Assembly: GCA_036677685.1 (NCBI GenBank)
Contig: JAVBWA010000019.1
Location: 62,001 to 126,000, forward strand
DNA: 64,000 nucleotides
Direction of reading: 5' to 3'
From: JAQUBU01 sp036677685
GTDB lineage: Bacteria > Bacillota > Syntrophomonadia > Syntrophomonadales > Syntrophomonadaceae
Part shown: positions 26,748 through 35,167 of the stretch, in pieces
Position numbering within the stretch: the stretch's first letter is position 1
Layout of the letters: each line of letters begins with the position of its first letter
Notes under the pieces: generated by a model
What the model saw: the letters and a program-made list of their open reading frames with translations, nothing else
What the model was told of the DNA's origin: nothing
Database searches by the model: none
Position numbers and translations under genes: made by a program

Positions 26748-26787
26748 GTTCCACCCAATTTGCCTGTCGGCAGGTTGGGTGGAACAT
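26748..26787 (+). terminator. Strong hairpin after the giant gene
   Basis: TGTTCCACCCAA and TTGGGTGGAACA pair around an inner CCTG-TCGG-CAGG stem, 10 bp after the stop. The tail is AT-rich but not a pure T-run. The symmetrical arms could also serve the leftward gene ending at 26854. Confidence 0.7.
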
Positions 26788-26853
26788 ACATATTTATTCG
26801 GATTTTCGAAAGTCACAAGACTTAATTCAGTTTTTCACGGGCAGCTATTGAGT

Positions 26854-27054
26854 CTATTTACCCTGCTGAATATTCTTCTTTATTGAGAACATTATATCAT
26901 CAGGATTGATTCCTCGCTTTAGAGCAGCCTGCTCCAAGGTCAAACGACCATCGCCTCCTCAACAGCTTACATTTATATTATATTGCTGAAATACCTTGAC
27001 ACTGCTTGGATAATCATGTGCCAACCTGCTGATTTTCCAATCCTTTTCAACCAT
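26854..27054 (-). CDS. Stand-alone ScdA_N (DUF542) protein, candidate selenoprotein with in-frame UGA
   Basis: Read from the ATG at 27054, which follows a GAGGGGGG site, the frame gives 66 residues with a TGA at codon 32 (26961-26959). Before it: ISRLAHDYPSSVKVFQQYNI, then NVSC. After it: GGDGRLTLEQAALKRGINPD, then DIMFSIKKNIQQGK and TAG. This matches the ScdA_N domain of iron-sulfur repair (RIC/YtfE) proteins and stand-alone DUF542 proteins, where the motif is Cys-Cys-Gly-Gly; here it is Cys-UGA-Gly-Gly. Homology continues on both sides. Two hairpins follow: GGTC-GTTT-GACC from the 10th base after TGA and GAGCA-GGC-TGCTC from the 25th. UGA replacing a conserved Cys suggests selenocysteine. 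A nonsense mutation is the alternative. Confidence 0.68.
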
Positions 27055-27269
27055 TAAATTGCCCCCCTCAAGTTGGAATATAAAAATTAATGATGTTTTC
27101 TGCAGTACAGCATCTTTGATTTATGGTATGTATTGTCTGGTTTAAGTGACACAATTCAATAAACGCTTCTTCAAGACAGAGTAAGCAAGAACAGCTTTGC
27201 ATTCAATTGCATATATTATTTAAGCGAGAAAGAGAAGACCTGTGTTCTTAAGGAAGGGAGAGAGAATCA

Positions 27270-28040
27270 GTGCAGGGTTTTGACAAATTGCAGAGCCAGA
27301 ATAACAGTGTTGAGGCAGTGGACACATCTACCATTAATATTATTAAACCCGGTCATACCCGAGACCCGGTTTGTTGTAACTGCGCCTGTATTTCGAGTGA
27401 TGTCTATGAAGCTTGTTCAAATAATCTTAATTACAATATTTCCGGTACTTTGGGCCAACCCTCGGAATATGTCCCCCAAGACGGAAAAGGGATACATTTT
27501 CTTTTAAAAGCTAATGGACTACAAAGCCATAGTATTGAAACGCTAAACACTGAAACCTGGAAATTGAGTCCAACCCCGGTATATGAGGAGCAGTATGTAA
27601 AAGGATCAGACGAGGCCGAAAATATTACTGTATGCGAATCCGTGAAGACTGCAAAAGAGAATATTGTTATCCCGGTATGGGAACAAGAACCTTATTGGGA
27701 ATCTGCTGCTTCATTTGAAACCCATGATAACAGCTTTGATGTCGATGCCAGGGATTTATATCTGCAGGCACTTGACCTACTAAGAGAATTGGAGGTGGAA
27801 GAGAAAATGAAACCCGGTTCCCAGTCTACTATTGTGTTTGATCCTTGCGAAAATACTAACCAGGAGGTGCAAGCGAAGACGGAGATGCAAAATCGTATTC
27901 AAGCCCTGGAAGAACGAATCTTGCGATTGGAAAGTGAGATTTTAAAGCTTGAAGAAATCAATAAAAAATTGAAAAGCCGGGATATCATACCCTTAAATGG
28001 CAGTATGGCAACTGAAACTTGTTGTGGCTGCAGCAGGTAG
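27270..28040 (+). CDS. Unknown Cys-rich protein with C-terminal coiled coil
   Basis: A 256-residue protein not matched to any family I know. Near the N-terminus it has a Cys cluster (PVCCNCACISSDVYEACSNN). The middle is acidic and low in hydrophobics. Residues ~207-240 are a clear heptad coiled coil (IQALEERILRLESEILKLEE), and it ends in TETCCGCSR, another Cys cluster. No signal peptide or membrane helix. GTG start after AAGGGAGAG. It sits between the giant SPOCS gene and an unknown Cys-containing protein gene, so a cross-linked spore-surface scaffold role is possible, but that is inference. Confidence 0.65.
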   Translation: MQGFDKLQSQNNSVEAVDTSTINIIKPGHTRDPVCCNCACISSDVYEACSNNLNYNISGTLGQPSEYVPQDGKGIHFLLKANGLQSHSIETLNTETWKLSPTPVYEEQYVKGSDEAENITVCESVKTAKENIVIPVWEQEPYWESAASFETHDNSFDVDARDLYLQALDLLRELEVEEKMKPGSQSTIVFDPCENTNQEVQAKTEMQNRIQALEERILRLESEILKLEEINKKLKSRDIIPLNGSMATETCCGCSR

Positions 28041-28122
28041 ATCTGTGCCTGAATAAAGAATCCAGTTTGTAACTTTTGATTAAATATACCATATATTATA
28101 ATACTAAGGAGGTGAAATTTTA

Positions 28123-28578
28123 ATGGCAATTGTAAAAATATGCGCCGAGGAAGTATCAAGTGTTGCTCAGACCTATGCTGCAACGGTTACCTGCAGCAAC
28201 CCAACATACACACCGGTTGGTGCTGGTGATCACTGCAATATGGTTGTTTACAACGTAGCGCTTAATACTATTACCAGCCCGATGACTCTTTCTTTTTCTT
28301 TTGATACTGAGTTGAAGTATTTATTCCTTAACCATGGAGTGACCTTTGCTGACTATTGTGTAGTAAACAATCAGTCAGGATCGGTGACCTTGCCAGACAC
28401 AGGTTTGAGTTTGTGCGATTGCGGGATTACCCCCACATATCAGGTGGCCTATACCTGTAATGCCGGATCGATTACCACCACATCCACTATGGTTCAGACT
28501 CCTATTAATCTGGCTTTTACTGTTTCCAACCTGTGCACACCTACAGTATTTTGTGTTTCTACAGTAGACTGTCCGTAA
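28123..28578 (+). CDS. Cys-containing protein of unknown family (paralogue of 43105-43554)
   Basis: A 151-residue protein, probably a beta-sandwich from its alternating hydrophobic pattern. Start: AIVKICAEEVSSVAQTYAAT. Middle: CNMVVYNVALNTITSPMTLS, then FLNHGVTFADYC. End: CDCGITPTYQVAYTCNAGSI, then FTVSNLCTPTVFC. It contains about ten Cys, no signal peptide and no membrane helix. The gene at 43105 encodes the same family with the same spacing. AAGGAGGTG precedes the ATG and a terminator follows. Genes on both sides of the glycan locus encode this family, so it could be a glycosylated surface or filament subunit; this is inferred from position only. Confidence 0.7.
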   Translation: MAIVKICAEEVSSVAQTYAATVTCSNPTYTPVGAGDHCNMVVYNVALNTITSPMTLSFSFDTELKYLFLNHGVTFADYCVVNNQSGSVTLPDTGLSLCDCGITPTYQVAYTCNAGSITTTSTMVQTPINLAFTVSNLCTPTVFCVSTVDCP

Positions 28579-28603
28579 AGGATCATTGATATGTTCTAAA
28601 GTC

Positions 28604-28636
28604 AGGGCTTCCCGAATACCGGAAGCCCTTTCTTTA
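28604..28636 (+). terminator. Intrinsic terminator
   Basis: AGGGCTTCC and GGAAGCCCT around an 8-base loop, followed by TTCTTTATTT, 25 bp after the stop at 28578. Confidence 0.88.
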
Positions 28637-28758
28637 TTTACGCATCAAATTGTATATCAAGAATTTTTAAATAAGTTCAGCGCCATTTTAGGAACACCAA
28701 TGGTCTGAAACCATCATGGAAATAATTGTTTCAGAGTGTAGACAAAGTCGTTAAATCC

Positions 28759-28930
28759 CAGGGCGATGACAAGAGTGAAGATCAAGGCATTGTGAAAAGC
28801 CCGCGATTGAGGCGTACTTGAGTACGTTGATTGAGCGGGCTTTTCACAATAACGCAGAGATTCGCTACCTTAAATAGTAAGCGAAAGCGAACATCAGTAG
28901 TACCCGGAGGGTGCTTTTGTCATCGCCCTG
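28759..28930 (+). repeat. 172-bp nested inverted-repeat element
   Basis: Outer arms CAGGGCGATGACAA (28759-28772) and TTGTCATCGCCCTG (28917-28930) are perfect complements. Inside are a second perfect 16-bp pair, ATTGTGAAAAGCCCGC (28789) and GCGGGCTTTTCACAAT (28835), a CGTAC-TTGA-GTACG hairpin at its tip, and a TTCGCT/AGCGAA hairpin at 28861-28885. The segment could be a small non-autonomous mobile element or a multi-branched RNA. It has no coding frame and is unlike the R family. Confidence 0.75.
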
Positions 28931-28933
28931 AAG

Positions 28934-28958
28934 CCATCATGGAAATGATGGTTTTTTT
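28934..28958 (+). terminator. Hairpin with T-run next to the nested inverted repeat
   Basis: CCATCAT-GGAA-ATGATGG followed by seven T. The 13-base string CCATCATGGAAAT also occurs at 28711-28723, left of the nested repeat, so the element lies between two direct copies. Confidence 0.7.
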
Positions 28959-29107
28959 AATTTAACCAATAACCCTAAACCCGCATATCTTATATAAGTC
29001 GCAAAAACATATATTGATCAGAAAACAATGTTAACTTAAATGACATCGATAGTATACGGCACAGCGATAAGTATTATCAGGTAAATTTACGGAGGGAATG
29101 GATTTTT

Positions 29108-30031
29108 ATGCGTATCCTGCTAACTGGAGCTCATGGAATGGTGGGACGTAATCTACTGGAACACCCGGGCATAACTTCATTCGAACTAATCACCCCATCC
29201 CAATCCGAACTTGATCTGTTGGATTATGAAATGGTGGATAATTACCTGCATTTTTGCGATCCGGATATGGTTATTCATGCAGCAGGAATAGTAGGGGGGA
29301 TTCATGCCAATTTACGAAACCCGGTTAAGTTTTTTATACAAAACCTGGATATGAGCCGCAATATTATCTGGGCATCCCGACAGAATGGGATTAAATCTTT
29401 GATCAACCTGGGCAGTTCCTGCATGTATCCTCGCAATGCGCTCAATCCCTTAAAGGAGGAAGCTATTTTATCCGGTGAACTGGAGCCAAGTAATGAAGGA
29501 TATGCATTAGCTAAAATTGCTGCCAGCAGATTGTGTCAATATATACATCAAGAAGATCCGAGTTATCAATACAAAACACTAATACCATGTAATCTTTACG
29601 GGCGTTGGGATAAGTTTGACCCCATGGATTCGCATTTAATAGCCGCAATCATCGTAAAATTACATGAAGCAATGAAAACCGGAGCCCAACAAGTAGAAAT
29701 ATGGGGAGACGGCCATGTTCGGCGGGAATTCATGTATGCCGGTGACTTCGCAGATTGTCTCATCAATGCCATCAAACACTTTGACAGCTTGCCTTATCTT
29801 ATGAATGTTGGAGTGGGACGGGATTATACAATTAATGAATACTATGAATTAGCGGCCGAAGTCATGGGTTATTCCGGTTTCTTTTGCCATGATACATCCA
29901 AACCGGTTGGGATGCAAAACAAGCTGGTGGATATTACAAAACAAATAGAATGGGGATGGCAAAAAAATAATTATATAAAAAAAGGGCTGGCTGCAACTTA
30001 TAATTTCTACCTGAAACAGGGGGAAATTTAG
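29108..30031 (+). CDS. GDP-L-colitose / GDP-L-fucose synthase family (ColC/Fcl)
   Basis: A 307-residue short-chain dehydrogenase. It has the NADP motif TGAHGMVGRNLLEH near 7, the family segment AAGIVGGIHANLRNP, the active-site Ser region LGSSCMYPR, and YALAKI with the catalytic Tyr and Lys. Fcl and ColC are both epimerase-reductases. Because the next gene is ColD-like and gmd lies at 44.6 kb, I favour the ColC role: converting GDP-4-keto-3,6-dideoxymannose to GDP-L-colitose. Fucose synthesis cannot be excluded. ACGGAGGG precedes the ATG; the next gene begins on the following base after the stop. Confidence 0.85.
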   Translation: MRILLTGAHGMVGRNLLEHPGITSFELITPSQSELDLLDYEMVDNYLHFCDPDMVIHAAGIVGGIHANLRNPVKFFIQNLDMSRNIIWASRQNGIKSLINLGSSCMYPRNALNPLKEEAILSGELEPSNEGYALAKIAASRLCQYIHQEDPSYQYKTLIPCNLYGRWDKFDPMDSHLIAAIIVKLHEAMKTGAQQVEIWGDGHVRREFMYAGDFADCLINAIKHFDSLPYLMNVGVGRDYTINEYYELAAEVMGYSGFFCHDTSKPVGMQNKLVDITKQIEWGWQKNNYIKKGLAATYNFYLKQGEI

Positions 30032-31207
30032 ATGGCCATAAAATATCCGTTAGCCTGCAGTACTTGGGACGATGCAGAGTTATCTGCCATACAAAAGGTC
30101 ATAGATTCAGGATTGTTTACCATGGGTAAATATGTATTTGAATTTGAACAAGCGTTTGCCAGGTTTATCGGCAGCCGTTACTGTATAATGGTGAATTCGG
30201 GCTCTTCAGCCAATCTACTGGCTGTAGCAGCCCTCTTTTACAGACAGGATAATTTTTTGAAACCGGGAGATGAGGTTATTGTCCCCGCAGTTTCCTGGTC
30301 AACAAGCTATTTTCCTCTGCACCAGTATGGACTTAAATTAAAAATTGTTGATATAGACAGTACTACCTTGAACTACAATTTGCAGGCCCTGGCTGAAGCC
30401 ATCACAGACCGGACCCGTCTAATCATGGCGGTAAATCTCCTCGGCAACCCGAATCATTTTAATATCATCAACAGGCTTATAGAAAAACGAAACATTATTT
30501 TGCTGGAAGATAACTGTGAAGCCATGGGAGCGGTGTACGAGGAAAAATATACCGGCACATTTGGGATTATGGGTACCTTTAGCACTTTTTTCAGTCATCA
30601 TATTACAACTATGGAGGGTGGTCTTATAGTCACTGACGATGAAGAACTTTATCACATACTGCTTTCCCTTCGTGCTCATGGCTGGACCCGCAACTTACCC
30701 GAACAAAACCGGGTATGTGGAATAAAAAGCAGCAATTATTTCGCGGAGGCTTTTCGTTTTGTTCTGCCAGGGTACAATTTGCGGCCACTGGAAATCAGCG
30801 GTGCGGTGGGCCTGGAACAATTAAAGAAATTACCCGGTTTTATCCGTATTCGCCGCGAGAATGCCGCCTTTTTCCAGAAGCTTTTTAGCAGCCACCCCTA
30901 CTTCATGATTCAAGCAGAAATTGGGCAGAGCAGCTGGATGGGTTTTGCCCTGATAATACGGCCAGGGGTTCCTCTGGATCGGGGATCTATTGTCAAAGTG
31001 TTGCAGGAAAATGGTATTGAATGTCGTCCGGTAGTTGCAGGGAATTTTGTCAAGAATGAGGTTGTTCGCTGGATCGATTATGAGGTCCATGGAATTTTGG
31101 AAAACGCCCGGTGGATTGATGAAAATGGATTTTATGTAGGTAATCATTCCATTGACATTAAGGAGCAATTATTAGTATTACATTCCGTTCTAACTAAGAT
31201 GATTTAA
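30032..31207 (+). CDS. colD: GDP-4-keto-6-deoxy-D-mannose 3-dehydratase, ColD-like
   Basis: A 391-residue PLP enzyme of the DegT/DnrJ/EryC1 fold. The usual Schiff-base Lys is replaced by His in FFSHHITTMEGGLIVTDD. This is the hallmark of the 3-dehydratases ColD and RfbH, which remove the C3 hydroxyl, and not of aminotransferases. Other segments (GLFTMGKYVFEFEQAFARFI; PAVSWSTSYFPLHQYGLKLK; SLRAHGWTRNLPEQN; FVLPGYNLRPLEISGAVGLE) resemble ColD as I remember it, and the length fits (about 388). No Fe-S Cys cluster is visible, which argues against RfbH/E1. Starts directly after the ColC-like gene; its 3' end overlaps the convergent gene by 14 bp. Confidence 0.9.
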   Translation: MAIKYPLACSTWDDAELSAIQKVIDSGLFTMGKYVFEFEQAFARFIGSRYCIMVNSGSSANLLAVAALFYRQDNFLKPGDEVIVPAVSWSTSYFPLHQYGLKLKIVDIDSTTLNYNLQALAEAITDRTRLIMAVNLLGNPNHFNIINRLIEKRNIILLEDNCEAMGAVYEEKYTGTFGIMGTFSTFFSHHITTMEGGLIVTDDEELYHILLSLRAHGWTRNLPEQNRVCGIKSSNYFAEAFRFVLPGYNLRPLEISGAVGLEQLKKLPGFIRIRRENAAFFQKLFSSHPYFMIQAEIGQSSWMGFALIIRPGVPLDRGSIVKVLQENGIECRPVVAGNFVKNEVVRWIDYEVHGILENARWIDENGFYVGNHSIDIKEQLLVLHSVLTKMI

Positions 31208-32114
31208 TAACAACTTTTGATATTTCGCAGAATTTCAGCCACCGTTTCTCAATGTTTTCAGTAAAAGCAGGTTCCGGATAATAATGTGTCCTGATGTTGG
31301 CCTCCAGTAATTTGTCAAACCATCGCCTGCTTGCAACAGCAAAGCTTTCCTTGGCTGGAATCATCCATAGGCATATTGCTTTATGAAGTTCAATTTCTTC
31401 GGTTGTTGGTTTCATCCCCAATCTTTCCAGTTCTTCTACTTGTATTAAACTTGCATAATACTGTTGTTCCAGCAAATGTGTTGTTTTTTGTTTATCATTT
31501 CGCTGCCTGTATAGTAATAATACTTCGGGAATATTGCTCACTGATGAATACCTTGAACACCTGCACCATAGTTCATAATCCTGTGCCTTCTTATAGACCG
31601 GGTTATAAAAAAGTTGATGCTTTAACAGTAGGTCTTTGCTCATAATAACCGAAGGATGAACTATCTGGTGTCCGAAGATAAAATTAGACCTCATAGTTTC
31701 AGGATCAGTCTCCAGTTCTCTAACCCACTCAGGATTGACTCCGATTATTTTGACCCATGTCCCACAAACTCCAATCCCGGTATTTTCCTCCATAAAAGCT
31801 ACTTGTTTTTCCAGTCTTTCCGGAAGACTAATGTCATCGGCATCCATTCGTGCAATATACTTCCCTCTGGCAATGCTGATTCCTTTGTTTAGAGATTGAG
31901 CCAAGCCCTGGTTATAATCATTAGTAAGTAATTTAATTCTTGGGTCTTTATAGCTTTCAATTATTTCGCGGCTGCTGTCTGTTGAACCATCGTCAATAAT
32001 AATAAATTCGAAATCAGTAAAGGTTTGATTCAGAATACTATTCATTGCCTCTGCCAGGTATAGTTCCCCATTATACACAGACATCACGACACTGATTTTA
32101 TTGTCATATGTCAT
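31194..32114 (-). CDS. GT2 family glycosyltransferase
   Basis: About 306 residues with one GT-A domain: ISVVMSVYNGELYLAEAMNS, FIIIDDGSTDSSREII, ARGKYIARMDADDISLPERL (DADD metal site), then IVHPSVIMSKDLL. The C-terminal ~90 residues have a helical tail shared with the 40071-40982 product (ETLHKA/HYYPEPAF-type segments such as RTHYYPEPAFTENI), so the two are paralogues. I chose the ATG at 32114 behind AAGGGGTGA. Donor and acceptor are unknown. Confidence 0.88.
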   Translation of the reverse strand: MTYDNKISVVMSVYNGELYLAEAMNSILNQTFTDFEFIIIDDGSTDSSREIIESYKDPRIKLLTNDYNQGLAQSLNKGISIARGKYIARMDADDISLPERLEKQVAFMEENTGIGVCGTWVKIIGVNPEWVRELETDPETMRSNFIFGHQIVHPSVIMSKDLLLKHQLFYNPVYKKAQDYELWCRCSRYSSVSNIPEVLLLYRQRNDKQKTTHLLEQQYYASLIQVEELERLGMKPTTEEIELHKAICLWMIPAKESFAVASRRWFDKLLEANIRTHYYPEPAFTENIEKRWLKFCEISKVVIKSS

Positions 32115-32170
32115 AAATAATTCACCCCTTTTGTACACCATGCATTAATATAGTTTTTTCATTTCATAAA

Positions 32171-32998
32171 TTAAAGACTCCAGCCGGTTAGTTTTACCGG
32201 GTGAATATACAAAGATTCTTTATGAAAAGACTCCATCAATTTATTAAAGTCTCTATTGTATGTTCTTTCCAGTTCTAGGCGGGACTCCCTTGCCCCCAGT
32301 TCCGTTCCCTTCAAATCAACTTCATTTTCCCTGATAATTTTCTTAGCTGATAACGCCAGGGCAGTCGGTGTAGCCACTTCCGCGTGCAGTCGCATAGCTG
32401 CGAAAATGCCACACAACCTGCAGAATCGTCTTACTGATTCATGCCCAACTACAACAAAATCGGAATATCCCGTTACCAGGGGATATTTCGGAGCAAAATT
32501 ATCTAAATCCATCTTTATTCCGTGATTCTCCATTAACTTTAGAGCCTCATTGGCTGGAGGCAATTCCTTGCGAAACTCAACACCGTTATAATCCTGAAAT
32601 ACTTTGAAAACCCCTGCTAAATTTGACCAGCTCGGTCCTATTGCAGTCAATGGTGTTAAACGTTTAATATAAGCTGCCTGATTATGCAAATGCAGTATTT
32701 CAATAATATTTGTATCATTTATAATTGGATTCAAAATCAGATCATCAGCAATAAAAATATAATGGCTGAATTTTTCTTGAAAAAACTCATTAAACCCTTG
32801 AGCAAAAAAGCCCTGAAATTGGCGAGAGTTTTCATAGACAGGTATGACACCCTCCTTATTACCATCATAAAAAGGCATTAGATAAAAAATATTACTGAAT
32901 CTCTTCTCATAAATCTGCTGCAGTTTTTCAATGTTTCGATCATATCTATGGTTAAATGCTATAATTAATGCAAGCTCAGATAGAACCGGTGCTGTCAT
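32171..32998 (-). CDS. Unknown protein, possible GT-A-like glycosyltransferase
   Basis: About 275 residues. I do not recognise the family. LALIIAFNHRYDRNIEKLQQ near the start and HYIFIADDLILNPIIN (an acidic pair in a DXD-like position) resemble a GT-A fold, and YSDFVVVGHESVRRFCRLCG follows. No signal peptide. I chose the ATG at 32998 preceded by AAGGAGTG, over an in-frame ATG 33 bases upstream. It lies in a leftward run of glycan genes (35938 to 31194), so a role in glycan assembly is likely but unproven. Confidence 0.6.
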   Translation of the reverse strand: MTAPVLSELALIIAFNHRYDRNIEKLQQIYEKRFSNIFYLMPFYDGNKEGVIPVYENSRQFQGFFAQGFNEFFQEKFSHYIFIADDLILNPIINDTNIIEILHLHNQAAYIKRLTPLTAIGPSWSNLAGVFKVFQDYNGVEFRKELPPANEALKLMENHGIKMDLDNFAPKYPLVTGYSDFVVVGHESVRRFCRLCGIFAAMRLHAEVATPTALALSAKKIIRENEVDLKGTELGARESRLELERTYNRDFNKLMESFHKESLYIHPVKLTGWSL

Positions 32999-33037
32999 GC
33001 TATCACTCCTTAATGATTTCAAGCTGTACAAGATATT

Positions 33038-34273
33038 TTAGAGTCCCCAGGTTTTTAATAATTCTTTGTCCTCGTTGATTATAAAACTTCTTTTTCCCGA
33101 GACCGTAGCGGGAATATCATCAAGAAAATTCACCTTTATATGCATACCCGGAGCAATCGTATTTAGGTCTCTAATAAATTCCGATATTTCCGCATCTGTA
33201 CACCAATCATTTTTCACAATATTTACTTCCAGGACATAAGCAGGCTTCTGGATATATTGCACCGTTCGCATACCCGATCTGAAATGACTCTCACCCCTAT
33301 CCGGGCCTACCAGCCCTATACCGTGATGCAGCAGAAAGCTCGGACTAACAGGACCGTTTTTGCCTATTATTATGTCATTTGTTCTGCCTTTTGCCCGAAT
33401 AAGCGGTAATTGCCTGCCACAGGAACATTTTTTTTCCAAAAAGGTGATTGCATCACCATTTCGGTATCGAATAAAGGGCATAGCCTTATTCCATAAATCG
33501 GTAACAATCATTTCTCCATCAACTTGCTCAATGATAGCTCGTTCCATAAAATAATGCAGGCCTTCGTGAGCCTCGCATTCCCATGCACAGGCTCCTCCAT
33601 CATTACAACAGTATTCTTCAAAAACGCTGCAGGCAAAGGCTTTTTCCATAACTTCGCGTTGATAATCATAAAGATTCTCAGATATAGGGTTAATGGATTC
33701 TATACCTTCAATTGTTACTCTGTTATCAAGGCAGTACTTGGCCAGGATATACAAAGAACTTACATAGCCTCTCAAATGCTGGGGCTTAAACTCATAGATT
33801 TTTTCCACCACACTGAGCAGGTTCTCTGAAGTAAGCTCCCCAACCAGATCGATTGTATTTCCTCTACCCAGAGTACCTTGGGCCGAAGCAATTACCGCCA
33901 GCCTTTTACCAGGTATATAACCATTCCAGGACCAGCCTCGCAAATGTGCTTGGGCCCGGATATTTTGACTATCTTCGGAATCATAGTATTCAAGTGATGA
34001 ACCGGTTGAACCGCCAGTATAAAGCCTGGATTTAATAAGGTGAGTATTAATGAATTCCGGATTATTTTGCATTTCTTCCCTGGTCGTAACCGGGAGCTTG
34101 ATTAAATCCTCCTGTTTGCTTATATCTACAGGTGTTATACCGGCTGCTTCAAACTTCTTTCTATAAGCAGGTATATTGTTGTACGCATAATCTATAATTT
34201 CATGGAGTCGACTATTTTGAAATTCTAATAATTTTTCATAAGACCACCACTGGCTTTGAGTTAAATCAATCAT
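33038..34273 (-). CDS. PaaK/CapK-family adenylate-forming enzyme
   Basis: About 411 residues of the phenylacetate-CoA ligase/CapK branch of the acyl-adenylate family. The ATP-binding motif YTGGSTGSSLEYY lies near 85-98, followed by the central GEMIVTDLWNKAMPFIRYRN and the C-terminal IKVNFLDDIPATVSGKRSFI. A Cys pair in FLEKKCSCGRQLP is typical of this subgroup. Members in polysaccharide loci are thought to activate a carboxylate for transfer to a sugar; the substrate here is unknown. ATG at 34273 follows GGAGG; an upstream TTG precedes that site. Confidence 0.83.
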   Translation of the reverse strand: MIDLTQSQWWSYEKLLEFQNSRLHEIIDYAYNNIPAYRKKFEAAGITPVDISKQEDLIKLPVTTREEMQNNPEFINTHLIKSRLYTGGSTGSSLEYYDSEDSQNIRAQAHLRGWSWNGYIPGKRLAVIASAQGTLGRGNTIDLVGELTSENLLSVVEKIYEFKPQHLRGYVSSLYILAKYCLDNRVTIEGIESINPISENLYDYQREVMEKAFACSVFEEYCCNDGGACAWECEAHEGLHYFMERAIIEQVDGEMIVTDLWNKAMPFIRYRNGDAITFLEKKCSCGRQLPLIRAKGRTNDIIIGKNGPVSPSFLLHHGIGLVGPDRGESHFRSGMRTVQYIQKPAYVLEVNIVKNDWCTDAEISEFIRDLNTIAPGMHIKVNFLDDIPATVSGKRSFIINEDKELLKTWGL

Positions 34274-34318
34274 TTCTTTTACCTCCAATTATGCCTCTTT
34301 ATAAAACAATGGGGGTTC

Positions 34319-35158
34319 CTAAACTATTTCCCATTTATCGAGGGTAAGATCACGTGTATCGATTGTTTCCTGTTGAAACCATCTTTCCGGGACGAAAACG
34401 ATTTTATCGGGGTTAGGGTTAAGCCATGCGCCCCACCAGCTAAAAGTGCTATTGGCAATAATATTGTGCTGACACATGCTCATCAATCGAAGATCCTCAT
34501 AATCTCTGGCAGGCCCGTTGTGATCGATTAATGTCATGGCGAACTCCAAGTTCATATTTTTCGCAACCCATTCTGGATCATCAGTAAAAATAAAAAAATG
34601 TGGATTATGGATATTTTCTGCAATTTTAAAAATACAGCGCTGGTAATAATCCATACTGCAGGTACCATGCACCAAATTAGTTTGGGGATTATTGATATAA
34701 TCACCCCGTCTGATGTGAAGAGATACTGAATTGCAATTTCTAATACAATCAGCAATTTCCTTATTTTTTGAATCCAGTTCATATTTCACAGAAAATTCAC
34801 TGCGAATTATATCCTTGATATCATCAAAATATTTTTCACTCTGCCAGTATCCTATTAGATATACATTGTCCGGAATATTTAGTAAATCAGGGTCAAAATT
34901 AAAGTTTTTTTCTTTTATTACCGGTCCCCGTGAATCCTGGGCCAGAAATTTGTTACCAGTAACCTGTATAATATCATCCGTGGTAGCAATATTTTCAATA
35001 ATGCAAAAATGACCAAGGTGGTAGGGGTGTAAAGTATATCTTTGAAAAGCAGATATATCTAATTTAAGACATGACCCATGCATATTTGCCAGTCTCCTGG
35101 CGGCTGCATATTGAAATAATTGATTACCTAATCCGCCTACTAATTGAACAATTACCAT
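34319..35158 (-). CDS. GT11 family alpha-1,2-fucosyltransferase-like
   Basis: A 279-residue glycosyltransferase with the GT11 start VIVQLVGGLGNQLFQYAAAR, the GDP-sugar-binding HIRRGDYINNP near 148 and the C-terminal ANSTFSWWGAWLNPNPDKIV. GT11 enzymes transfer fucose from GDP-fucose in alpha-1,2 linkage. With a ColD-like enzyme in the same locus, the donor could instead be GDP-L-colitose, which has the same configuration minus one hydroxyl. That donor switch is inference. Confidence 0.92.
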   Translation of the reverse strand: MVIVQLVGGLGNQLFQYAAARRLANMHGSCLKLDISAFQRYTLHPYHLGHFCIIENIATTDDIIQVTGNKFLAQDSRGPVIKEKNFNFDPDLLNIPDNVYLIGYWQSEKYFDDIKDIIRSEFSVKYELDSKNKEIADCIRNCNSVSLHIRRGDYINNPQTNLVHGTCSMDYYQRCIFKIAENIHNPHFFIFTDDPEWVAKNMNLEFAMTLIDHNGPARDYEDLRLMSMCQHNIIANSTFSWWGAWLNPNPDKIVFVPERWFQQETIDTRDLTLDKWEIV

Positions 35159-35167
35159 TTTCCCGGT

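Noticed and set aside
28759..28930. Member of the R repeat family
   Set aside because: It shares none of the R modules (no GAAACTGC hairpin, no AACGAGGCG ends).
30032..31207. Sugar aminotransferase
   Set aside because: The fold fits, but the catalytic Lys is His and the sequence follows ColD, so a 3-dehydratase is the better call.
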